A stretch of 46,696 nt of DNA from Opitutia bacterium (GTDB lineage Bacteria > Verrucomicrobiota > Verrucomicrobiia > Opitutales > Opitutaceae): NCBI GenBank assembly GCA_947474365.1, contig CANJIU010000081.1:1-46696 (forward strand), written 5' to 3'. The notes beneath the pieces are model-generated. The model was not told where the DNA came from, made no database searches, and saw only the letters and a list, made by a program, of their open reading frames with translations. Of this stretch, positions 16,305-23,177 are shown one piece after another. Position numbers and translations under genes: made by a program. How positions within the stretch are numbered: position 1 is the first letter of the stretch; each line of letters begins with the position of its first letter.

Positions 16305-16747
16305 GGTGGCGGCGCCAGGGAGGCGCGTTTCGATATAGTGAATCGGGGAGCGGAAATTTCCCTCTGCGCGAGGGATGGGCGCGCCGTGCTTAAGGGCGGA
16401 TCGTCAGCGTCCAGGGTTTTGGTGGCCAGACACCCGGCGGTTTCGGTGACGCAGGCACCCCGAGTTTAGGTCACTCGGACCCGGCCTTGCGAATTGCCGA
16501 ATTGTCGCGGGAGATTTTGGTGATCCTTCACCCCGGGGTTAAAGTGACCCGGTCACCACCTTGCTGAAGGGCGTACGTGCGAATCAGGATTTTAGGTGTC
16601 CTGGCACCGAGCCTTGCGGCTTGATGTCGAGCAGAAGCCTGCTGACGCGGTCGTCAATAGGTTTGATTCTCTTTTTTGTCCCGTGTTGCCGGTGGTTGCG
16701 CCGCGCCAAACGGAGGCTCGGTGGCGCGGGAATCGTGCGCGGGCCGG
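16305..16747 (-). promoter_or_regulatory. control region with repeated GGTG-N6/7-CACC dyads
   Basis: This 443-bp gap lies between the 3' end of the recombinase gene and the start of the HTH operon. It carries four dyads with GGTG and CACC arms: GGTGGCCAGACACC at 16421-16434, GGTGACGCAGGCACC at 16445-16459, GGTGATCCTTCACC at 16519-16532 and GGTGTCCTGGCACC at 16595-16608. A further palindrome has GTGACC at 16544-16549 and GGTCAC at 16551-16556. No convincing gene was found, although a short minus-strand frame ends near 16584. Likely a binding array for the element's regulator, excisionase or replication protein. Confidence 0.5.
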
Positions 16748-18193
16748 CTATGCGCCGACGGAGGCCGTGGCAGGAAACGGGATGACGGCGCTGGCTTGTG
16801 GGGGCGGGAGGATGGCGAAATACGCTTCGCCTTGGGCCTTGGTGGTCAGCGCGCGGTAGTGGCTGAACAGAACGGTGTCGTCGGACTTGTGTCCAAGGAT
16901 GCGCGCGGTCTCCACGCTGTTGCCGTACTTGGCGTAGTGATACGATCCGAAGCTGTGGCGCATGGCGTTGGCATCCCAGTTGAGTTTGGCGGCGACGCAG
17001 AGCTTCTTGAAGCGTTTCTGGTAGTCGTTCGCGTGCGTGCTGCGGGCCACGGCTTTCCGGTCGCCGTGGTCCCAGCGCGCCAGCCAGGCCAGCGCGCACT
17101 CCGGGAGTGGCACGTTGCGGATCCGGCGCTTCTTCGCGATTTCGGGGCCGATGACGACGAAGGGGTCCTTCTCGGCCAGGCGGACGGCGTCCCACGTCAG
17201 GCGTTTGAGTTCTTCGGTGCGGATTCCGCCGAAGAGTCCGAGGACGACCGCGGCGCCGAGGTCGAGCTCGGGTGCCTTGAAGGCGGCTTGGAGGAGTTTC
17301 TCGGCGTCGCCCGGGGAGAGGATCGCAGGTTGTTGGGCCTCGCCGCCGGCACCCTCGATTTCTTTGAAATCCTGGCGCGTGAACTCTTCCAGGGGGTTGC
17401 TGGCGATGTAGCGTTTCTGCTTCGCGTAGGCGAGCACCTCGGCAAGCACAGCGCGGTAATTCTTCTTGGTGCGGGGCGCCAACGGAAGGCCGTTCAGCCA
17501 GCCGTAGAGGATCTGCTTGGTGAGGTCGGGCAGCGGGAATGACCCGATCTCATTGCCGATGCGGCCGGCGCGGTCGTCGAAGTCGCGGAAGCTGGCGTCG
17601 CGAAGGTCGCCGCGGGCCAGCCAGCCGCGTTTCATCTCGATCATCTCGTCGGCCAATTCCTTGAGGGTCTTGTTGCCGCCGGCTGGGCAGAGCCGTTCGA
17701 CGGCAAATGTGAGCACGTCGAGGAGCGGCTTGCCGGCGCGGTTGGCCAGCGTGATGGCTTCGGCGAGTTGCCTGGCTGCTTCGGACACGGAGAGGCCGGA
17801 TGGCTTCAAATGCGCGGCGGCCGAGCAGTATTGGCGAGCCACGTCGTCGAGGCCGAACGTTACGCCGTGGTCGGCGAGGGTGCGGATGGCGGATGCGGCC
17901 TGGAGCTTCTTGTCGTCGGGCAGGGCGAGCGCGGTGGACCGGCTTTCGCGGAACTCGCGGCCCTTGCTGCGGGCGATCTCCTTCGCGGCCTCGAAGTCGC
18001 GGCTTTGGATGAAAATCACCCGGCCGCCGGTGAGGTTCTTGGGCAGCGTGACGCGGTAGCCGACGCCACCAGAGTCGTTGAGCCGCTCCCTAATGGAAAC
18101 GCGGGGGTCATCGAGCCATTGCCAGACCCGCAGTTTACCCGACCCGCCGCGCCGTGCCTTGAAGTCATCCTTTGCCGTCGGTTGCTGTTCCAT
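16748..18193 (-). CDS. tyrosine recombinase (integrase) of the ssrA-inserted element
   Basis: A 481-aa phage-type integrase with an arm-binding N-terminus, a SAM-like core-binding domain (about residues 185-290) and a C-terminal catalytic domain. Catalytic residues: R325 in GLFGGIRTEEL, R412 and H413 in NAMRHSF, H435 in LGHKSDD and the nucleophile Y446 in FSHYRAL. The usual H-x-x-R histidine is replaced by Asn (N409-x-x-R412), a tolerated but less common variant. The gene begins 97 bases from the 3' end of the tmRNA gene, a classic integration site, and points away from it. Confidence 0.9.
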   Translation of the reverse strand: MEQQPTAKDDFKARRGGSGKLRVWQWLDDPRVSIRERLNDSGGVGYRVTLPKNLTGGRVIFIQSRDFEAAKEIARSKGREFRESRSTALALPDDKKLQAASAIRTLADHGVTFGLDDVARQYCSAAAHLKPSGLSVSEAARQLAEAITLANRAGKPLLDVLTFAVERLCPAGGNKTLKELADEMIEMKRGWLARGDLRDASFRDFDDRAGRIGNEIGSFPLPDLTKQILYGWLNGLPLAPRTKKNYRAVLAEVLAYAKQKRYIASNPLEEFTRQDFKEIEGAGGEAQQPAILSPGDAEKLLQAAFKAPELDLGAAVVLGLFGGIRTEELKRLTWDAVRLAEKDPFVVIGPEIAKKRRIRNVPLPECALAWLARWDHGDRKAVARSTHANDYQKRFKKLCVAAKLNWDANAMRHSFGSYHYAKYGNSVETARILGHKSDDTVLFSHYRALTTKAQGEAYFAILPPPQASAVIPFPATASVGA

Positions 18194-18247
18194 GCCTGAG
18201 AAGGAGGCAAAAACAGATACAAAAGCGAGACAAATTAGAATCGGCTG

Positions 18248-18283
18248 CGCGCTGAGCTACGCAATGCGCTGTAATTCAGCGCG
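18248..18283. repeat. 8-bp inverted repeat between tmRNA and integrase
   Basis: CGCGCTGA at 18248-18255 and TCAGCGCG at 18276-18283, only 7 bases from the tmRNA 3' end. It may be an integrase arm site, or a weak transcription stop for the tmRNA. Confidence 0.4.
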
Positions 18284-18289
18284 TTAAAT

Positions 18290-18312
18290 TGGTGGAGGTG
18301 GCGGGAGTTGAA
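18290..18312 (-). other. likely attachment site: 3' end of tmRNA
   Basis: The tRNA-like 3' end of the tmRNA (T-arm, acceptor strand and encoded CCA) borders the integrase side of the island, so recombination most likely took place within it and restored an intact gene. The expected second copy was not found from 1 to 18289. Confidence 0.5.
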
Positions 18313-18647
18313 CCCGCGTGCCCCTGACCTTCGCGCACCGCGTCTACCATGTATAGTGTGACTTTGATCTCGCTGGTGCCACGCCGTCACGCGCGCTGAG
18401 GCACCCGCCAGTCCCCGGAGAGAAGATACGGCGCGCAGTCCGCGGACCGCTCCGCGCGCTATGCCTGCTGTCGACGTTCGTTCCGGCTAGCAGGTGTCGC
18501 CGGACAAACGAGGCGGCCTAATTAGGCAGCCAGGGGCATTTCTTCAGTTTTGCCGTTTATTTGTTTCGCAGGGGATTTAACGAGAGACCCACGACTCTCG
18601 ACAGGCAGCGGCGCACTCCAACCAAGGGTAGAATCCAGAACACCCCC
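18290..18647 (-). ncRNA. ssrA: transfer-messenger RNA (tmRNA)
   Basis: A one-piece tmRNA of about 358 nt. The 3' end encodes the T-arm (GGGTTCAACTCCC), acceptor strand and CCA. The 5' end, GGGGGTG at 18647-18641, pairs with CACCTCC near the 3' end over 7 positions with one G-U. It continues with TTCTGGATT, the usual D-loop-like start. The tag frame starts at a GCG resume codon (18569-18567) and reads AKQINGKTEEMPLAA before TAA at 18524-18522. The tag directs proteolysis of products from stalled ribosomes. The gene is intact despite serving as the integration site of the island. Confidence 0.92.
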
Positions 18648-18970
18648 AAAAGAAAATTTCGGTTTTCGATTGGTGATCCGCCATCGCCCAGGCGACGACG
18701 GACAAGCTTTCGATTAAGACGTGCGAACCAATCAAAGAACAAGGCGGGAACCATGCGCCGCTCCTCGCCGAATGCAAGCACCAGGCCCGTTTGCGAAAAA
18801 TCACCGGCCGTGGTTGGCGCCCTTCTGCGACGCCGAAAGCTGACAGGGTTCCGTTTCTGGCGAGCACGTCGACAGCTTGGCGACCGCGGCATTGGGCACG
18901 ACCTGAGAGGCTACCGCCAACTGCTTTCTGCCGATTGCTGTGACCACGTAATCGGAGGAGGGGAAATCGC
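18648..18970. other. 323-bp gap upstream of tmRNA, no gene seen
   Basis: This stretch lies before the tmRNA 5' end and after the stop of the serine hydrolase gene; both are transcribed leftward. It should hold the tmRNA promoter. Frames through it on both strands are arginine/proline-rich and match nothing I recognise. Confidence 0.5.
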
Positions 18971-20266
18971 TCACGGTTGATTCGAAGTTGCCGTGCGGGT
19001 GGGGGCGAAAAGATCGCCTGTAGCGGGTGCGGTGAGGGCGACGAGGGTCGCGTTCAATCTGCGGTCGAGCTCCGCCTGCATTGGCCGGAGTTCGGACGGC
19101 CGCGAATTGAAGAAGGCGGCCCAGCTCCAGCCGCGAGCGAGCCGGACCATGTACGTCGCGGTGCCGGGCAATGATCCACTGTGCCACCAATTGGCCCCCG
19201 AACCGGTTGCGCCGTTGACCGGCCGCACCTGGATTCCCAGCCCGTAGTAGGTTTCCGTGGCAACGGAGACGGGTGGGGCGGGGCGAGCGGTGAGGAGTTC
19301 GAGAGACGCACCCGTCAGCAAAGCGGGAGAGCGACTTCCATCGAGCGCCGCAAGCAGGCGGACGTAGTCAGTGGCCGTGGTAATCCATGCACCATGCGCG
19401 TCCATGGCCTCAAGGTGAAAACCGCCATACGGCGGAAGCACCGACTTATTGCCAATCGGAAAGACGGACGGCACCGGTCGGGCGTTGGGCGGCGAAAAAT
19501 AGGCAACTTCACCTGCAGCCCGATCTTCGGCGAGAGAGCGGCCGAGCGCGAACCCCGTAACGCCGGCCGGGCCGAGAAGATTTTCCTGCACGAAGTCGCC
19601 GTAACTCCGACCGGAGACGGCTTCAATGATCCGGCCGAGGACGTTGTATCCGAAATTCGAATAGACCGATTTCGATCCTGGGTTGAAATCGAGCGCTTGC
19701 CCGAGCATATGCTGGATGACGGCGTGGGCGTCTGCCGGAGCCGCAGTTTTCGTCGCCTCCGCGATTTCGAGTGGCTTGAACATGGGGTCGCCACTCACGC
19801 CACGGTCCCAGCCGCCGGAATGTTGCAGCAAGTGACGCACGGTGATGTCGGCAAGCCGCGGGTCGGTGGTGGCCCCGGGCCCTGGACGCAGATGCGGCAG
19901 CAGGGCGAACGCCTTGGCGTCGAGGGTAAGTTTCCCCTGTTCGATCAGAGTGAGGATGGCTGCTGCCGTGATCAGCTTGGACAAGCTCGCGATGCGAAAT
20001 CGCGAATCGGCCTGTACCGTGGCACCGGTGGCTCGGTCCGCCAGTCCGTACCCGTGGGCGAGAACGAGGCGCCCTCGGTATGTGACAGCGAGTTGAGCAC
20101 CGGGGGTCGCGTACTTGGCCATCAATGAGGTCATGGTGGCGTCGACGGGCTCCAAGCCGGGCAGGGCGGGGCCTGAGATCGGAATCGCACTCGTTTCGGC
20201 GAAAGCCGTCAGGGCGGCGAATGCGGTCACGATGAGGAGTTTCCAAGGGCGCCGCCAGTTTTTCAT
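18971..20266 (-). CDS. secreted serine hydrolase, beta-lactamase class C fold
   Basis: A 431-aa protein with a signal peptide (MKNWRRPWKLLIVTAFAALT, cleavage near AFAETSA). The catalytic SxxK motif is S94-L-S-K97. A YSNFGYN motif supplies the conserved Tyr-x-Asn at about residue 188, and WWHSGSLPG has the H-x-G third motif. This is the layout of the penicillin-binding-protein-like serine hydrolases (Pfam Beta-lactamase), which include esterases, D-aminopeptidases and class C lactamases. The substrate cannot be told from sequence. An in-frame ATG at 20281 would add five residues. The gene is divergent from purE, with only 54 bases between starts. Confidence 0.85.
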   Translation of the reverse strand: MKNWRRPWKLLIVTAFAALTAFAETSAIPISGPALPGLEPVDATMTSLMAKYATPGAQLAVTYRGRLVLAHGYGLADRATGATVQADSRFRIASLSKLITAAAILTLIEQGKLTLDAKAFALLPHLRPGPGATTDPRLADITVRHLLQHSGGWDRGVSGDPMFKPLEIAEATKTAAPADAHAVIQHMLGQALDFNPGSKSVYSNFGYNVLGRIIEAVSGRSYGDFVQENLLGPAGVTGFALGRSLAEDRAAGEVAYFSPPNARPVPSVFPIGNKSVLPPYGGFHLEAMDAHGAWITTATDYVRLLAALDGSRSPALLTGASLELLTARPAPPVSVATETYYGLGIQVRPVNGATGSGANWWHSGSLPGTATYMVRLARGWSWAAFFNSRPSELRPMQAELDRRLNATLVALTAPATGDLFAPTRTATSNQP

Positions 20267-20320
20267 CGGATGTGATTTCAAAGCTGACAGCCGCAGGCGA
20301 ATCGTCGATGGGTTTTGGCC

Positions 20321-20806
20321 ATGGCTTCACCTCTTGTCGGCATCATCATGGGCAGCACGTCGGACTGGGAGACGATGCAGCATTGCGCCCAAACGCTTGA
20401 GCAACTTGGCATCGCGTCCGAACGCCGGGCGTTGAGCGCCCACCGCACTCCGCATCTCGCGATCGAATGGTGCAGCGGAGCCGCGGGACGTGGGCTGAAG
20501 GTCATTATCGCAGCCGCTGGCGGCGCAGCGCATCTCGCGGGAGTGGCGGCGGCCGTCACGCCGCTGCCCGTGCTGGGCGTACCGATGGAAAGCGCCTCCC
20601 TCAATGGCATGGATTCGCTGCTCTCGATGGTGCAGATGCCGGCGGGAATCCCTGTCGCGACCCTCGCCATTGGAAAGCCCGGTGCGATCAACGCGGCGCT
20701 CTTTGCGGCTGCCATTCTCGCCCTCGGGGATCCCGCCATCAAGCAGGCGCTTGACGATTTCCGCGCGGCCCAAACGAAAAAAGTGGCCGAGGCGAAGTTG
20801 CCCTGA
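20321..20806 (+). CDS. purE: N5-carboxyaminoimidazole ribonucleotide mutase
   Basis: A 161-aa class I PurE, which converts N5-CAIR to CAIR in purine synthesis. Signature motifs: GIIMGSTSDW at the start, SAHRTP, and AAAGGAAHLAGVAAA. The length fits the family. I start at the ATG at 20321; a TTG six bases upstream is also in frame. No purK lies alongside; the neighbours are a serine hydrolase (divergent) and an NTF2-like protein (convergent). Confidence 0.93.
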   Translation: MASPLVGIIMGSTSDWETMQHCAQTLEQLGIASERRALSAHRTPHLAIEWCSGAAGRGLKVIIAAAGGAAHLAGVAAAVTPLPVLGVPMESASLNGMDSLLSMVQMPAGIPVATLAIGKPGAINAALFAAAILALGDPAIKQALDDFRAAQTKKVAEAKLP

Positions 20807-20829
20807 GGGCGTGGCCGGGCGCCGAGCTC

Positions 20830-21312
20830 CTATGGCTTTGCCGGTGCCACCGGCGGAGAGGGCGGCCGATCCGGGGCGCCGTTGTCCATCACGTAGCGCC
20901 ATGTGCCGTCCGGCTGGCGCTTCCAAATGGAAAGAAACCAGCCGGCCCGGACGATTTCAGTGCCATCCGGGCCGGGGCGGCGCGACTCGTAGCGCCCGTA
21001 ATTGTAGCCGAGCGTCCCGTCGTCGGAGACGTCGGTGAAATAGGCCGACCAGCTGAGCTTCAGCCCGGGGACGTCTGGCCCCATCCGCTCGCGAACCGCC
21101 TCAAGACCACGGAATTTTCGCGGATCGGTGTCGATGAACGTGACATCGGGCGCCGCGAAATGCAAAAATGCCGCGAGCAATCCCTTCTCGGCTGCCATGG
21201 CGGAAAATTTATCCTCCATCGCGGCGAGCTCCTTCTTGAGTGTCGCCTTGTCGGGAGCGGCGTTTGCCGCAAGTGGGACGAGCAGGGCGATCAGGAGAAG
21301 GACTTTTTTCAT
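20830..21312 (-). CDS. periplasmic NTF2-like (SnoaL/DUF4440) protein
   Basis: A 160-aa protein with a signal peptide (MKKVLLLIALLVPLAANAA). The rest has the order of an NTF2-like cone fold: helix (LKKELAAMEDKFSAMAAEKG), FLHFAAPDVTFIDT, FRGLEAVRERM, then paired strands with GYNYGRYESRR and GWFLSIWKRQPDGTWRYV. Such proteins act as enzymes or ligand-binding modules with no fixed substrate. The start at MKK is chosen over an upstream frame extension because of the signal peptide. Confidence 0.75.
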   Translation of the reverse strand: MKKVLLLIALLVPLAANAAPDKATLKKELAAMEDKFSAMAAEKGLLAAFLHFAAPDVTFIDTDPRKFRGLEAVRERMGPDVPGLKLSWSAYFTDVSDDGTLGYNYGRYESRRPGPDGTEIVRAGWFLSIWKRQPDGTWRYVMDNGAPDRPPSPPVAPAKP

Positions 21313-21343
21313 GGCGGGATGATTTTGCGTGGCGTAGATTGGG

Positions 21344-21982
21344 TTACGTTTTTGCCGCCGCCGCAAAATCCTCGGGTGTATCAAGGTCGACCGCGAGGGC
21401 TGGAAGATCAACCGACGCGATGTCGGCGAAAGCTCCGTTTAGGAGGGCGCGGGCACCTTCCTCGCCGGTGAGGTGCGTCAGGGTGGGGAAGTGTTCGCGG
21501 TGAAACAAGGCAGGCGCACCGTGTCGGCCGGAATAGTGGGCGGCAACGATGCTGCGACGAGTGCGATGCTGCGCGGCGACGAGTTGCGCGATAGTGTCGG
21601 CCGAAAACGCAGGTTGGTCGCAGAGCGCGATCATCGCGGCGTCGAGGCGGCGGGAAAACTGCTGCAGCGTCGTCACTCCGGCGCGAATCGAGGCGGCCAT
21701 CCCCTCGGACCACGCAGGGTTTTCCGTGATGAGCACCGGCCACCGCGCGAGCAAGGGTCGGATTTTTTCCGTGTTCGCGCCGAGCACCACGACGACCGGC
21801 CAGGCGGGAGAGCCGAGAGCGGCCTCGACCGCGCGCACGAGCAGCGGCTGGCCATCGAGTTCGAGAAGCTGTTTCGGCGTCCCCATCCGGGTCGACGCCC
21901 CTGCCGCCAGGATCACCACGCCGACGTTTTCGCAACGTGAGAAGTGAGACTTTTCCTCAGGGGAGGCAGTCGATTCATTCAT
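21344..21982 (-). CDS. mocA: MobA-like molybdenum cofactor nucleotidyltransferase
   Basis: A 212-aa protein with the NTP-transferase signature LAAGASTRMGTPKQ (residues 25-38) and downstream ALCDQPAF, with the Asp that binds metal. This fits MocA, which attaches CMP to the molybdopterin cofactor, giving the cytosine dinucleotide form used by xanthine-dehydrogenase-family enzymes. The closely related purine-enzyme accessory nucleotidyltransferases cannot be excluded. It starts 10 bases after xdhC, so both are co-transcribed. I start at MNESTASP; an upstream in-frame ATG lies inside xdhC. Confidence 0.8.
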   Translation of the reverse strand: MNESTASPEEKSHFSRCENVGVVILAAGASTRMGTPKQLLELDGQPLLVRAVEAALGSPAWPVVVVLGANTEKIRPLLARWPVLITENPAWSEGMAASIRAGVTTLQQFSRRLDAAMIALCDQPAFSADTIAQLVAAQHRTRRSIVAAHYSGRHGAPALFHREHFPTLTHLTGEEGARALLNGAFADIASVDLPALAVDLDTPEDFAAAAKT

Positions 21983-21992
21983 TGCGTGGTCA

Positions 21993-23009
21993 TTAGGGCG
22001 TTTGCGGAGCAAGCGACTCGTGGATTGGCCGGGTTCGCTCGCGGAGTGGGCGGGCATTGCGGCCGCTGAGTACGGCTTGCATTTCGGCGAGAATTGAGAG
22101 CGCGACTTGGTCCGGCGAATCGGCGCCAAGGTCCAGCCCCACCGGGGCGTACAGCCGGGCGCGTTGCTCGGGCGATACGACCATCCCTGCGGTTTCCAGA
22201 TCGGTCAGGATTTTTTCCGTGCGTTTTTTGGGACCCAGCAGCCCGAGATAGGCGAGCGGCAATGGAAGCAGTCGACGCAAAATGGGAACATCGTGGACAT
22301 ATCGATGCGTCATCACGACTGCCAAGGTATCCGCTCCCGGCGCAACTTTCCCGACCAGGTCTTCGGCCGCTGCGACCACCAGGGTGTCTGCCTCGGGAAA
22401 CCGTTCCGTCGTCGCAAAGGTCGCCCTCGGATCAGCGACTGTAATCTGCCACCCCAGTTCCCGGGCCAGACGGACCAGGGGTTGGGCGTCATCGCCGGCC
22501 CCGAAGATCACCAGCCGGGGAGGTGTTGCGATTAGGTCAACGAAAAGGCACTCGGGATCGGCACAGTCGCCGGGCGCCGCGAGCCGGGTTCCCCAGGTGG
22601 CCGGGTCGCCTTGCCCGTAGACGACCGCCAAGGCCGTGGTGCGCCGCCGGGCGAAGCTTTGGTCCAATGCCAAAGCCCAAGCGGGCCGGGCTGGCACCCT
22701 TTCCAGCAAAACCCGGACGATGCCATGGCAACCGAGGCCGACACCCCAAACGAGGTCATTTTCCGAGGTCGTGTCATAAACCACCGTCTCCGGGATTCCG
22801 GATGTTTGGACGTTTACCGCCCGAGCGATGATATCCTCCTCCAGGCACCCGCCACTGATTGAGCCGAGCCGGGTGCCATTTGGGCAAACGAGCAAGCGAG
22901 CGCCGGGCCGACGATACGACGAGCCCTCGACCGAGACGAGCGTGGCGAGGACGGCAGCCGGTGCATCGGAGTCGAGCAAGGCGGCGACGATGGCACGCGT
23001 TTCCTTCAT
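21993..23009 (-). CDS. XdhC/CoxI-family molybdenum cofactor insertion protein
   Basis: A 338-aa protein with the XdhC N-terminal domain (ATLVSVEGSSYRRPGARLLV then GSISGGCLEEDI) and the C-terminal Rossmann-type domain (RLVIFGAGDDAQPLVRLA, then VVMTHRYVHDVPIL and LGLLGPKKRTEKIL). XdhC proteins bind the molybdenum cofactor, sulfurate it with a partner and deliver it to hydroxylases. Pairing with mocA supports this. No xanthine dehydrogenase structural genes are in the window. It is divergent from the first TonB-dependent receptor, with starts 168 bases apart. Confidence 0.87.
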   Translation of the reverse strand: MKETRAIVAALLDSDAPAAVLATLVSVEGSSYRRPGARLLVCPNGTRLGSISGGCLEEDIIARAVNVQTSGIPETVVYDTTSENDLVWGVGLGCHGIVRVLLERVPARPAWALALDQSFARRRTTALAVVYGQGDPATWGTRLAAPGDCADPECLFVDLIATPPRLVIFGAGDDAQPLVRLARELGWQITVADPRATFATTERFPEADTLVVAAAEDLVGKVAPGADTLAVVMTHRYVHDVPILRRLLPLPLAYLGLLGPKKRTEKILTDLETAGMVVSPEQRARLYAPVGLDLGADSPDQVALSILAEMQAVLSGRNARPLRERTRPIHESLAPQTP

Positions 23010-23136
23010 TTCAGATGAAAAGGGCGGGAAGCCTGTCTGAATGCAAGCATGGCGAAACGTTCAAATTTACTTGCGCGTATGACACGAGTCCGACTTTGTC
23101 CGCCGCAAGCAAACGCGGCGCAAGCCGCCTTGGCCT

Positions 23137-23177
23137 CTCACAACACACACAAACACACACAACACCTGACTAACACT
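23137..23177 (+). promoter_or_regulatory. CA-rich leader without Shine-Dalgarno, receptor 1
   Basis: The 40 bases before the start are almost only A and C, with CACAAAC-type repeats, and contain no GGAG-like ribosome site. It would be unstructured in the mRNA. A shorter leader of the same kind precedes receptor 2 at 26136-26160. Confidence 0.55.

Noticed and set aside
18561..18980. 139-codon frame over the tmRNA upstream region
   Set aside because: Overlaps the tmRNA 5' end, is Arg-rich, and has no recognisable family.
19181..20128. 315-codon plus-strand frame opposite the serine hydrolase
   Set aside because: Antisense shadow of a gene with SxxK, YxN and HxG motifs and a signal peptide.
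23137..23165. Short CA repeats considered as a CRISPR array or microsatellite gene feature
   Set aside because: The repeats are only a few bases, without spacers of even length, and lie directly in the leader of receptor 1. No CRISPR array was seen in the window.
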